Below are positions 27,738-35,806 of a stretch of DNA of 64,000 nt, piece after piece. Every line of letters begins with the position of its first letter. Positions within the stretch are counted from its first letter, which is position 1. The notes below the pieces were generated by a model. It was not told the DNA's origin and ran no database searches. It saw only the letters and a list, made by a program, of their open reading frames with translations. Source of the DNA: Heterotrichella gracilis (lineage: Eukaryota > Sar > Xanthophyceae > Tribonematales > Xanthonemataceae); NCBI GenBank assembly GCA_032358255.1, contig JAULBX010025829.1, positions 310,001-374,000 of the forward strand. Direction: 5' to 3'. Position numbers and translations under genes: made by a program.

Positions 27738-27857
27738 GTCTAAAAGTAGATATAATAGGCTTACGATGGTTACCGTTTATACTCAAAAAGTGGCTTTTAA
27801 GGAATTTTAAGTTTTTTATTATACTTTTATAAAAGCATAATAAAATATGCCAGCCCA

Positions 27858-28787
27858 ATGGAAGCTTTTAATACTTTTAATATTATTGAATTTTTAATTA
27901 AGAATTGGAAAAAATTTGCGCTTGTAGGGGCTATTTCAATTGCATTTTCCGTTCTACTTTCTTCATCTCTTGTTATTGAACCGGATTACAAATCAACTTT
28001 TGTAGTATATCCAACTAATTTAACGCCATTCAGTAAAGAATCGGGCACCGAACAGTTGTACCAGTTCCTTAGCAGCGAAGAAATTAAACTAGCACTTACA
28101 AAACGTTTCGACCTTTTTAAACACTACAAAGTTGACGCTTCGGAAGAAAAAGCGCAATGGAAATTCAACAAACTTTATGAATCGAAATTTAAGATCGAAT
28201 ATACACAATATCACTCTATCAGGGCAAGTGTGATAGACGTCTCTCCAATTCTTGCTAAACAATTTGCTGACGGTATGATAGAAGAAGTAAATAAACTTAT
28301 CCGTGTTAGAAAAAAAGAAAAATACAATGAATACCTAGATCTATATACCAGGCGACTAAACGCTAAGAAAAAAGAAATTGATTCGCTTGAAAATAAAATA
28401 AAATTTATGCGTGTAAATTATGGTTTACTAGATGCAGGAGCGCAATCAAAGATCATCAGCAAAAAACTCGTTAAAAAAGATCTTAGCGAGACCGACAAAA
28501 CATTATTAAGTAATTTAAAGGAACACAGTGGCGAATACGCCATACTTCAAAATCGGTTTGCGCTTGAGCTGGATAATTATGGTTTACTAAAGCAAAGCTA
28601 CGACAAGAATTTAACCGATTTTAATGGAAATTTGAGTTACACAACCATTGTTTCGTATCCAAATTTACCGGATAAAAAAAATTGGCCTAATGTGCCTTTG
28701 GTAGTTTTCGTTCTTACGTTTTCGTCTTTATTACTAACAGCTGTTTTCTTGCTTTTAAAAGAAAAAAGATCAATTAAAGGTCTTTAG
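27858..28787 (+). CDS. Wzz-like polysaccharide co-polymerase / chain-length determinant family protein
   Basis: This is a 309-residue membrane protein with the Wzz layout. A short cytosolic N-terminus and a first membrane helix (FALVGAISIAFSVLLSSSLVI, about 20-41) lead to a long periplasmic domain predicted as coiled coil around residues 150-190. A proline-rich segment (YPNLPDKKNWPNVP) precedes the second helix near residues 275-300. Wzz proteins set O-antigen or exopolysaccharide chain length, but no Wzy, Wzx or glycosyltransferase cluster lies beside it, and no BY-kinase domain is attached. Its 3' end overlaps the convergent CHAT gene by 18 bases. A solitary relative of unknown polymer partner is the best description. 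Confidence 0.7.
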   Translation: MEAFNTFNIIEFLIKNWKKFALVGAISIAFSVLLSSSLVIEPDYKSTFVVYPTNLTPFSKESGTEQLYQFLSSEEIKLALTKRFDLFKHYKVDASEEKAQWKFNKLYESKFKIEYTQYHSIRASVIDVSPILAKQFADGMIEEVNKLIRVRKKEKYNEYLDLYTRRLNAKKKEIDSLENKIKFMRVNYGLLDAGAQSKIISKKLVKKDLSETDKTLLSNLKEHSGEYAILQNRFALELDNYGLLKQSYDKNLTDFNGNLSYTTIVSYPNLPDKKNWPNVPLVVFVLTFSSLLLTAVFLLLKEKRSIKGL

Positions 28788-31700
28788 TAATACAAATGCC
28801 GCCCAATAATAAGGTTGCGGATATTTTTTCTTCACTTCCAACTGCGCCAATTTAAATGCAGTTTCAGAATTTTGCGATTCAGAATAGTTCTTATAGAATT
28901 CCGTCATTAAAAATTGTGTTGCATAATCATCTACCGGCCACAAACTCATAATTATATTTTTTGCGCCCGCGATAGTGAACGAGCGTTGCAAACCTGCTAC
29001 CCCTTCGCTTCCCATATCATCTCCCAACCCGGTTTGGCAGGCAGACAGCACAACAAGATCGGTATTTGATAAATTTAATAAAGATGCTTCGTAAGCTGTA
29101 ACAATTCCATCGTTCTCTGAATCTTTATTTAAAGAATCGGCAGTTGAAGGGCCTGCACCAGCAAGAATTAACCCTGAACGTAATAATGAATTATCTTTAA
29201 TGGCCGAATTATCAAAACCTAAAAATAATTTATCATCACTTTCAATATTTTTCAGATAAAAACCGTGCGTTGCAATGTGCAAAATTTTTGGTGAATTTAC
29301 TTTTCTCAAATTCTCTTCGCTTGCAAATTGTTCTGTATAACTATTGGTCTTCCAGTCTTTGGCAGTAAGACTTTTGGCGATCTCTTCTACCTCTGTTTTT
29401 GTACCGGGTAATTTAGCTAGATTGGTAAGTCCAAAACGTTTCGCCACCATTTGTGTTGCTTCAAGTGCTACTTTTGTTTTCAGTTTCTTAAAATCATAGT
29501 CATAATCAGGATACCCAAATAAATTTGCGGTTAAATTTGGATTAAGATCGGTCTTTGCATTTTTTGAGATAGAACCTAAATTAGAGATCTGGTAGATCTC
29601 ATGATCATCCACTAGATATTTTTTGGTACTAGGATTATATAAGCTTAAAAAACTTAATTTATGAAAGATACCATCAGAACTAATATAGATACGATTAACG
29701 CCTTTTAAAGAATTTTCAAGGGGTTTTACAAAAGCACTGTAACTTAAAGTGTCTTTTGACTGATCGTCAATGGCGTCAATATAGTAACTGAATTTTTTCC
29801 CTTCCAGTTCATCACCGTTTTTATAGATAACCAATTCAGGTGCTACTGATTTATTTTTTACGATCAACGCTCCATATTTTACAACTCCTTGTGAATCGTT
29901 AACCGCTTCGCTCACTTTAAAGATCTCAACGGCGGCTTCGTTATCATTTAAATTTTGTTTTAACAGATCAAAAGTAACAGCGCCACCGCTTGCAAAGTTC
30001 TTGAGTTTTGTTTTTAATCGCGTTTCCAATTCGGAAGATTTTTTAAACAGATCGTTATTATCAAATGTTGCTTCGGTAGATTTATAATTGTTCAACAACT
30101 CGTTCTTTACTAATAACCAATCATGGTAGATCTTTTTAAGATCGGCATCACTGCTGGCCTCTACTTCTTTTTTTAATTTTGCAGAACGGTTGGCGAGCAA
30201 CGATTTTAATTGTAACTGATATCTAAGAGCGCGTTTTAAATGTTCGCTAAAATCTTTTGTAGGCTTGTTTAATTTATAGTTTATTAAATAAATATTATAG
30301 CTTTCAAATACGGGTGTAATAAAAGAAAGATAAGCGGCTTGGTCTCCCTCACTCATTGAATTAAAGTAGCCATTTATTTGTCCTGAATAATAATCCAGAC
30401 ACTCAAAATATAATGGCGTAGCCTCGTCAAAACGACGCTGTAAAGAATATACTTCAGCAAGCGCTAATTGCGCTTCAGCGAACAGTTCGTGTTTACGGCC
30501 AAAATTGCGTTCGGTTAAAACAAGTGCTTCTTTTAAATTTATTTCCGCTTTTTGTAATTGATTTGTTTTGCGATACAAGCCATAAGTAGAAATTAAATAA
30601 GACGAATAACGAAAATTATTTTTCCCAACACTTGCTTCAATTATTTGCAGGGCTTTTAATTTGCACTCTTCTGCTTTTGCATAGTTCTTAAAATGCAAAT
30701 AACATAATGATAAACTATTTAAACAGTTACCGTAACTTTGATGTTCTTCACCAACAACTTCCTGATAAATTTCTTTGGCCTGTAAATTCCTTTCAAGCGC
30801 CTCTTTATAATAACCTGCATCAAAATAAACGTTCGCGAGGTTTGAAACTGCATTGGCATAATTTTCGGTTTTGGTACCAAAACGTTCTTTGCGAATATCA
30901 AGAGCGATCAATAATAATTCTGATGCTTCGCCATACCGCCCTAATATCCGCAAAAGGTCGGCTTTGTTGCTTAAAGTGCTGCAGTAAGATTCGGTATTTG
31001 TCTCTTTGTTTGCTTTGCGTATTTCGAGTGAGTTGTTGTAACACTCTTCCGCTAATTTTGGTTGAGAGCTGTTTTTATAACATAACGCAAGGTTATTTTC
31101 AATGGTAGCTAAAATATCCCGATCCTTTACCTTGTATTTGTAATGCAAACCTTTCGCTTTTTTTAAGTTGCTTATACCCAGTTCGTAATCACCAACTTCT
31201 CTATACACATCGCCAAGGTTAGAGATGGTAATGATATGTCCAAGTGTATCGCCTAATAAAAGTAACTTATTTTCATTCACAATTCCAGAATAGATCTCAA
31301 TGGCCTGTTTATAGTCTCCGGTGTTTTGATAAATGATGGCGTTACAATTCAATAAACTGTAATAGCGTTTATTGTTTTCGCCATCCATAGTTTTATAATA
31401 AAAAAGTAAAGCGTCAATATACGGTTTGGCCTGACTGTATTTTTCAAGATCTATCAATAAACGCGTATAATCGTAAAAGATACCCGTGTACTCGCGGCTG
31501 GATGGGCCATAAATTGCAGCAATACCCGCCATACATTTTACATAATACTTTTCGGCCTCCAATAAATTATTTGAATTGTAATTATAAATGGCCAGACTTA
31601 ATTCAACAATGTGTTTTAACGTGGTGTCTTTTGCTGTTTTGGCGTATTCGTATGACTTTAAATAATTTTCTTCGGCCTTATCAAATTTAGAAAGGTCGTA

Positions 31701-31919
31701 GTAATTATTTGCCAATAAACTATATAACTGAGTTGAATTATCAGGATATTGCGCCAGAACATTTTTATATTTCGAAGCAAAAGCTTCGGCCTCATTTACC
31801 GAAATGGAAGTACCGCCTTCAAGTTTTTTATTTATCACCGCCCAATCTTTTTCATAATTTTGTGCCGACAAAAAATTAAAAAAGAAACTGAAGATGATTA
31901 TTTTTAAATGTAACTTCAC
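28770..31919 (-). CDS. Secreted TPR-CHAT protein (caspase-like fold peptidase)
   Basis: This is a 1049-residue protein. The signal peptide (MKLHLKIIIFSFFFNFLSAQ) starts at a GTG at 31919, followed by roughly ten or more TPR units (about 50-470) and a helical linker. A CHAT domain occupies about 700-1049. CHAT proteases are clan CD relatives of caspases and separase. The expected catalytic pair is present: H885 in HIATHGFY and C961 in VVLSACQTGLGD. The downstream SEGVAGLQRSF and MSLWPVDD segments are also typical. The protein should be periplasmic or outer-membrane facing, unlike the cytosolic TPR-CHAT of type III-E CRISPR systems. No adjacent substrate candidate is evident. The gene converges on, and overlaps by 18 bases, the Wzz-like gene. 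Confidence 0.92.
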   Translation of the reverse strand: MKLHLKIIIFSFFFNFLSAQNYEKDWAVINKKLEGGTSISVNEAEAFASKYKNVLAQYPDNSTQLYSLLANNYYDLSKFDKAEENYLKSYEYAKTAKDTTLKHIVELSLAIYNYNSNNLLEAEKYYVKCMAGIAAIYGPSSREYTGIFYDYTRLLIDLEKYSQAKPYIDALLFYYKTMDGENNKRYYSLLNCNAIIYQNTGDYKQAIEIYSGIVNENKLLLLGDTLGHIITISNLGDVYREVGDYELGISNLKKAKGLHYKYKVKDRDILATIENNLALCYKNSSQPKLAEECYNNSLEIRKANKETNTESYCSTLSNKADLLRILGRYGEASELLLIALDIRKERFGTKTENYANAVSNLANVYFDAGYYKEALERNLQAKEIYQEVVGEEHQSYGNCLNSLSLCYLHFKNYAKAEECKLKALQIIEASVGKNNFRYSSYLISTYGLYRKTNQLQKAEINLKEALVLTERNFGRKHELFAEAQLALAEVYSLQRRFDEATPLYFECLDYYSGQINGYFNSMSEGDQAAYLSFITPVFESYNIYLINYKLNKPTKDFSEHLKRALRYQLQLKSLLANRSAKLKKEVEASSDADLKKIYHDWLLVKNELLNNYKSTEATFDNNDLFKKSSELETRLKTKLKNFASGGAVTFDLLKQNLNDNEAAVEIFKVSEAVNDSQGVVKYGALIVKNKSVAPELVIYKNGDELEGKKFSYYIDAIDDQSKDTLSYSAFVKPLENSLKGVNRIYISSDGIFHKLSFLSLYNPSTKKYLVDDHEIYQISNLGSISKNAKTDLNPNLTANLFGYPDYDYDFKKLKTKVALEATQMVAKRFGLTNLAKLPGTKTEVEEIAKSLTAKDWKTNSYTEQFASEENLRKVNSPKILHIATHGFYLKNIESDDKLFLGFDNSAIKDNSLLRSGLILAGAGPSTADSLNKDSENDGIVTAYEASLLNLSNTDLVVLSACQTGLGDDMGSEGVAGLQRSFTIAGAKNIIMSLWPVDDYATQFLMTEFYKNYSESQNSETAFKLAQLEVKKKYPQPYYWAAFVLLKTFN

Positions 31920-31942
31920 GTATCAAATTTAACCAAACTTTT

Positions 31943-32293
31943 ATGAAAAAAATATTTTATCTCGCTACTTGCAGCACCTGCGCGCGAATTATTGGCGAAC
32001 TTGGGCTTAAAGAAAAAGGTTTCGAGTTTCAGGACATTAAGACCGAAAAAATAACTGCTGCGCAACTGGAAGACTTAAAAAAAAGAACAGGTTCTTATGA
32101 GGCTTTATTCAGTAAAATTGCGCTTAAATACAGAGCATTAAAGCTAAACGAACGGACGCTTACTGAAGCAGAAATGAAAAAATACATTTTAGAAGAATAT
32201 ACATTTTTAAAACGACCAGTAATTTTGATAAAGGACAAAATATTTGTTGGCAATTCAAAAAGCACGATTGCAGAGGCAAAAAAAGCTTTATAA
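31943..32293 (+). CDS. ArsC/Spx-family thioredoxin-fold protein
   Basis: This is a 116-residue cytosolic protein of arsenate reductase/Spx/YffB size. An N-terminal CxxC (C10-S-T-C13) sits in the first loop. The family's KRPVILIKDKIFVGNS segment near residues 90-105 contains the cis-Pro region. True arsenate reductases of the E. coli type use one cysteine with three arginines that are not clear here, so a regulatory or general thiol-disulfide role is as likely. It starts 23 bases from the divergent CHAT gene and is followed by a strong terminator, so it is probably monocistronic. Confidence 0.82.
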   Translation: MKKIFYLATCSTCARIIGELGLKEKGFEFQDIKTEKITAAQLEDLKKRTGSYEALFSKIALKYRALKLNERTLTEAEMKKYILEEYTFLKRPVILIKDKIFVGNSKSTIAEAKKAL

Positions 32294-32297
32294 CAAA

Positions 32298-32328
32298 AAA
32301 CCCCTTTCAGAATTGCTGAAAGGGGTTT
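32298..32328. terminator. Bidirectional Rho-independent terminator
   Basis: Perfect 13-bp arms aaacccctttcag and ctgaaaggggttt around a 5-base loop, between the ArsC-like stop (32293) and the convergent Spy-like gene stop (32347). It is among the strongest hairpins in the window. Confidence 0.85.
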
Positions 32329-32346
32329 AAACTATTTTTTTAATTT

Positions 32347-32805
32347 TTATCCTTCGATATTATCATCTACTGAACCTTCGGTTTCTTTACCAGCTTTAAT
32401 TTTTGCCTGATGAGCTTCATGCTTTTGTTTTTTGATCGCCTCAAACTTTGCTTTTTGTTCAGGCGTTAAAAAAGTATTAACAGTTCCCTCAAAAGCATCT
32501 AAATTGCCTTTAATTTCTTTGTGGATAATTTTTCTGTCTTCTGGAGTTGTAGCACCTTTTAACCTCTCGCGCAAAGGTTGGTTTGCCATAATGCGTTTTA
32601 ATGCAGCAACTTCCCATTGTGATTTTTGGTCAGCGTTAAGTCCTAATTTTTTTTCTGCCCAATTAGCACCACTTTTTGAACGCTCTTCTGGTGTTTGGTT
32701 TTTTTTACTTTCTTTTTTTGTACCTGGTGCTTTTGTAACATCCTGTGCGTTACCTGCCATAGTTAAACCTGCAACTAATGCAAGCGATAAAATTACTTTT
32801 TTCAT
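32347..32805 (-). CDS. Small secreted Spy/LTXXQ-like helical protein
   Basis: This is a 152-residue protein with a signal peptide (MKKVILSLALVAGLTMAGNAQ) and a mature, strongly basic, predicted all-helical part. Two LTxxQ-like motifs, LNADQKSQW and LTPEQKAKFE, are separated by about 55 residues, the pattern of the Spy/CpxP periplasmic chaperone superfamily. Spy-like proteins bind unfolded clients in the periplasm. The assignment rests on the motifs, composition and length only. The tail (KETEGSVDDNIEG) is acidic. It is followed by the secreted cyclophilin on the same strand upstream, fitting an envelope folding theme. Confidence 0.65.
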   Translation of the reverse strand: MKKVILSLALVAGLTMAGNAQDVTKAPGTKKESKKNQTPEERSKSGANWAEKKLGLNADQKSQWEVAALKRIMANQPLRERLKGATTPEDRKIIHKEIKGNLDAFEGTVNTFLTPEQKAKFEAIKKQKHEAHQAKIKAGKETEGSVDDNIEG

Positions 32806-32863
32806 ACTTATATTTTTGTTTTTGACTTATCGAATATAAAAAGGTTTAATTGATATTGCTAAT

Positions 32864-33694
32864 TTATTTTTTTAGAAGCGTAATTTTCATTCTTATGTCC
32901 TCTAGAGGCCTGTCACGTTTATCGGTTTTAGCAGCGGCTATTTTATCTATAACATCCATACCCTCAATTACCTCTCCAAAAACCGTGTAAGTACCATCTA
33001 AATGAGGTGTTCCGCCTACTGTAGTATAAGTATCAACTTGTTCTTTGTTAAATTTATAGGCCGGGGTTTTCATGTTCTCCGTCATTATAAAAGCCTCTAT
33101 TTGTACATTAACGAAGGCGGCGCTATCAGCTTTATCCTCCAACTTTAAACGGTCGTAGGTTTGCTTTAATTTTTTACCCTCATCTGTCTTCATAAAGGCT
33201 CTGGCACAATTAATATAGCGTGTCTTGTTTATTCGTTCTTCATATTTTGTTAGTTCTTCCATGGTTCTTTTTTTTCCTTGTACAATATAAAATTGCGAGG
33301 CGCTTGATTCGAATTTTGGGTTAACATCATCACTTTCGCGCGCGGCCGCTAGTCTGCCTTTTTTGTGAATTATCTTGGGGTTAAATTCGGCTGGGATGGA
33401 ATAGCCCATATCGCCATGACCAAGAGAATCTCCGGGTTTAGCTCTTTTACTTAAAAGATCGCCACCTTGTATCATGAAGCTATTAATTACCCGATGAAAT
33501 AAGAGGGAATCGAAAACCTTTTCATTCACTAACTTCAAAAAATTAGCTTTATGTAGAGGGGTTTCTTCAAATAATTTAATTTTCATTTTACCGTAATTTG
33601 TTTCTATTAATACGGTTTCTTTACTCAGAGTTTGAGCATTTACAGTAACTAAAACCACGTTTAAGGTAAAAATTAGGCCAATTATCTTTCTCAT
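32864..33694 (-). CDS. Secreted cyclophilin-type peptidyl-prolyl isomerase
   Basis: This is a 276-residue protein with a signal peptide ending VTVNAQ. The cyclophilin core begins at about residue 28 and has FDSLLFHRVINSFMIQGGD (active-site R68, F73, Q76), a SSASQFYIVQG segment and the C-terminal VFGEVIEGMDVIDKI. An extra stretch of about 80 residues (roughly 135-215) interrupts the core between the QFYIV strand and the HLDGTYTVFG segment. It contains a helical YDRLKLEDKADSAAF region. Such insertions occur in Bacteroidota cyclophilins, but their role is unknown. It is predicted to catalyse proline cis-trans isomerisation in the periplasm. ATG at 33694; 50 bases separate it from the divergent lipoprotein gene. 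Confidence 0.93.
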   Translation of the reverse strand: MRKIIGLIFTLNVVLVTVNAQTLSKETVLIETNYGKMKIKLFEETPLHKANFLKLVNEKVFDSLLFHRVINSFMIQGGDLLSKRAKPGDSLGHGDMGYSIPAEFNPKIIHKKGRLAAARESDDVNPKFESSASQFYIVQGKKRTMEELTKYEERINKTRYINCARAFMKTDEGKKLKQTYDRLKLEDKADSAAFVNVQIEAFIMTENMKTPAYKFNKEQVDTYTTVGGTPHLDGTYTVFGEVIEGMDVIDKIAAAKTDKRDRPLEDIRMKITLLKK

Positions 33695-33709
33695 TTAAAA
33701 TACTTTGCT

Positions 33710-33717
33710 TATATTTG
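33710..33717 (+). promoter_or_regulatory. Candidate -7 element TATATTTG
   Basis: An exact match to the Bacteroidota -7 consensus TAnnTTTG, 27 bases before the ATG at 33745. No clear TTTG is found at the expected -33 distance, so the assignment is tentative. Confidence 0.4.
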
Positions 33718-33744
33718 TTAAGCTAATATCTATATAATTTTACT

Positions 33745-34122
33745 ATGAAACCAATTGCAATAATTCTTGCCGGATTTTTGATCTCGACATTCCTTTTAAC
33801 TACTACTTCTTGTGTTAAAAACACAGATTGTAAGGCTACTGTAAACTGTGTCGATTCTTTAGGCGTGCCTGTTAATAATGCAAACGTACTTTTATATGCA
33901 ACTATTAAGACATCAAGTGGAGGGACGGTTACCGCCGATCTTAAAGCAAACGCTACAACCGATGCCGGTGGACAGGTTAAATTTACCTTTAAATTACCAG
34001 CTATTTACGATATTAGGGCTACTGTAATTTTACCATCGCCAAGCACCCGTACCCTTGTTGGCACAGGTATTATTAAGCTTGAAGAAGGTAAAGGAGCTGA
34101 AAAGACCGTTACATTAAAATAA
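33745..34122 (+). CDS. Small lipoprotein, Ig-like/carboxypeptidase-regulatory-like fold
   Basis: This 125-residue protein has a lipoprotein signal ending TTTSC, with the lipidated cysteine at position 23. The mature part looks like one beta-sandwich domain: DSLGVPVNNANVLLY and ATTDAGGQVKFTFKLPAIYDI resemble the peptidase-regulatory-like (CarboxypepD_reg) or big-Ig repeat pattern of xGxPVxxAxVxL followed by TDxxGxxxF. It is likely anchored in the outer membrane, and its role is unknown. It is followed by a terminator, so it is monocistronic. Confidence 0.7.
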   Translation: MKPIAIILAGFLISTFLLTTTSCVKNTDCKATVNCVDSLGVPVNNANVLLYATIKTSSGGTVTADLKANATTDAGGQVKFTFKLPAIYDIRATVILPSPSTRTLVGTGIIKLEEGKGAEKTVTLK

Positions 34123-34146
34123 AAATAAATGCCTTTATATGATCTT

Positions 34147-34175
34147 AAAAAGCTATCCTCAAAAGGGTAGCTTTT
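34147..34175 (+). terminator. Rho-independent terminator
   Basis: Arms aaaagctatcc and gggtagctttt pair with one G-U, followed by tatttttttat on the forward strand. Located 25 bases after the lipoprotein stop. Confidence 0.8.
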
Positions 34176-34218
34176 ATTTTTTTATTAAATTTTAATGCAT
34201 ATATTGTCAATATAATTA

Positions 34219-34893
34219 GTGTTCACAAAAAAAATTATAGTTAGATCTTTTTTACTACTCTTTGCGGTAATAGTAAGCTCTTGTAAACAAAGCGAAACAA
34301 CCGCGTCAGACGAAGAAGGGATAATAGAGTTTTCCGCTGCTGCGGTTGACGAGAAACACCCATTGTTCGGTCTGGCGCCCAATTCAGCCACTTTAAAATA
34401 CAAAAAAGAGAAATTTGCCCTGGAAATGAGTTCTATGGGCATGTTCAATACTTCAATTATTGGTGATATAAAGGCCAAAACAGTTACCCAAACCGTTAAG
34501 TTTCTCGATATTAGGCAGGCATGTGTGGAGAATGAAAAAGATATAGTAGCCGATAACCTTAATTTTGTTTTAAAGATCGAAGAAACCAATGAAACCAAAA
34601 AGATCATTGGCCTTAAAGCTCACAAAATAAAGGTAACCATGGCCAACGATCCTACTGTTACTTTTGACGCCTGGTACACCAAAGAATTGGGTATGGAAGA
34701 TTGTAACAGCCTTAACCCTTACGCTCAAATTAAGGGGGTTTTACTGGATTACAGGGTTAAGAAAATGGGCATGGAAATGCATTTTGTAGCCACATCCCGC
34801 AAACAAGTAGAAGTTTCTGAAACTACCTTTGAGATCCCATCCTCTATGAAATTGGTTTGCAAGGAAGAATTGGCAAAGGTTTTCTCCAATTAA
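34219..34893 (+). CDS. Lipoprotein, first of two tandem paralogs
   Basis: This is a 224-residue lipoprotein with lipobox IVSSC (Cys 22). The start is a GTG at 34219; the next in-frame ATG lies well after the lipobox, so a non-ATG start is required. The mature domain is about 60-65% identical by eye to the next gene's product, sharing GLAPNSATLKYKKEKFA, VTFDAWYTKELGMEDC and LLDYRVKKMGMEMHF. The layout (an ALKIEET...KKIIGLKAHK core, then a 'T.DAWYT' strand, then a C-terminal F.IPxSMK) resembles DUF4412-type envelope proteins, to which the gene at 35807 also looks related. Function unknown. The two paralogs are separated by 134 bases and may be transcribed separately. Confidence 0.75.
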   Translation: MFTKKIIVRSFLLLFAVIVSSCKQSETTASDEEGIIEFSAAAVDEKHPLFGLAPNSATLKYKKEKFALEMSSMGMFNTSIIGDIKAKTVTQTVKFLDIRQACVENEKDIVADNLNFVLKIEETNETKKIIGLKAHKIKVTMANDPTVTFDAWYTKELGMEDCNSLNPYAQIKGVLLDYRVKKMGMEMHFVATSRKQVEVSETTFEIPSSMKLVCKEELAKVFSN

Positions 34894-35027
34894 ATTAATA
34901 CCAGCCGCGATTACCTGGTAAATTGCTACCTGCTAAAACGTCCTATTTTTTAGATCAAAACCCTCCGGAAAAGAAAAGCTTTTATTTTTAATCTTAATTA
35001 TATTTTATACATTAGCCGACTATAATT

Positions 35028-35708
35028 TTGACCACATTTAAATTTATATCTAAGTATCTGACTGTTCTAGCAGCAGTTTTATTTTTTGCTTCGTGCGGAC
35101 CCGATAAAACGGGTGGGAACGAAGAAGGTATTATTGAATTCGATACAAAGGCTATTGACGAGCAACATCCCCTATATGGTTTAGCGCCAAGTTCGGCAAC
35201 TTTAAAATACAAAAAAGAAAAATTTGCCATTGAAATGAGTACAATGGGTATGTTTAATACTGCTATTATTGGCGATACAAAAGCAAAGACTGTTGCGCAA
35301 ACCGTTAAGTTCATGGATATTAAACAAGCCTGTATCGAGAACGAAAAAGATATTATTACTGACAACCTTGATTTTGCTTTAAAGATAGAAGAGACAAAGG
35401 AAACCAAAAAGATAGTAGGATTAAAAGCGCATAAACTTAAAGTAACCATGGCTAACAATCCTACAGTAACTTTTGATGCCTGGTATACTAAGGATCTAGG
35501 AATGGAAGATTGTAATGTTTTAAACCCATACTCGCAGGTTAAAGGTGTGCTGTTAGATTACCGCGTTAAAAAAATGGGTCTGGAGATGCATTTTATTGCT
35601 AAAAAATTAAGTAAGGTCGAAGTTCCAGATAATACTTTTGAGATACCTGCATCGATGAAGATCGTTTCCAAAGAAGAAATGGCTAAATTTTTTGCCAATC
35701 TTCAATAA
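35028..35708 (+). CDS. Lipoprotein, second of two tandem paralogs
   Basis: This is a 226-residue lipoprotein with lipobox FFASC (Cys 23) and a DPDKTGGNEEG-like acidic linker before the domain. It starts at a TTG (35028), since no ATG precedes the lipobox. It is closely similar to the upstream product over the whole mature region, including GMFNTAIIGDTKAKTV and EIPASMKIVSKEEMAKFF, so the pair arose by tandem duplication. No catalytic motif is recognisable. The conserved TVTFDAWYTKDLGMEDCN segment parallels the KLTVWVTDKINY segment of the next gene, a likely structural homology (inference). Confidence 0.75.
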   Translation: MTTFKFISKYLTVLAAVLFFASCGPDKTGGNEEGIIEFDTKAIDEQHPLYGLAPSSATLKYKKEKFAIEMSTMGMFNTAIIGDTKAKTVAQTVKFMDIKQACIENEKDIITDNLDFALKIEETKETKKIVGLKAHKLKVTMANNPTVTFDAWYTKDLGMEDCNVLNPYSQVKGVLLDYRVKKMGLEMHFIAKKLSKVEVPDNTFEIPASMKIVSKEEMAKFFANLQ

Positions 35709-35765
35709 TAATTTCCTTTCGTACTTTTACATAAATTTAACACCAAATTATTTTTAACTTGGTAC

Positions 35766-35773
35766 TATATTTG
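35766..35773 (+). promoter_or_regulatory. Candidate -7 element TATATTTG
   Basis: An exact TAnnTTTG match 34 bases before the ATG at 35807. It has no obvious TTTG partner at -33. It would give a leader of about 27 nucleotides for the DUF4412-like gene. Confidence 0.4.
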
Positions 35774-35806
35774 GATACAATAAAGACAAACTCTAAAACA
35801 ATTAAA

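Noticed and set aside
28770-31919. TPR-CHAT gene as part of a type III-E CRISPR (Craspase) system
   Set aside because: It carries a signal peptide and there is no gRAMP effector or CRISPR array nearby.
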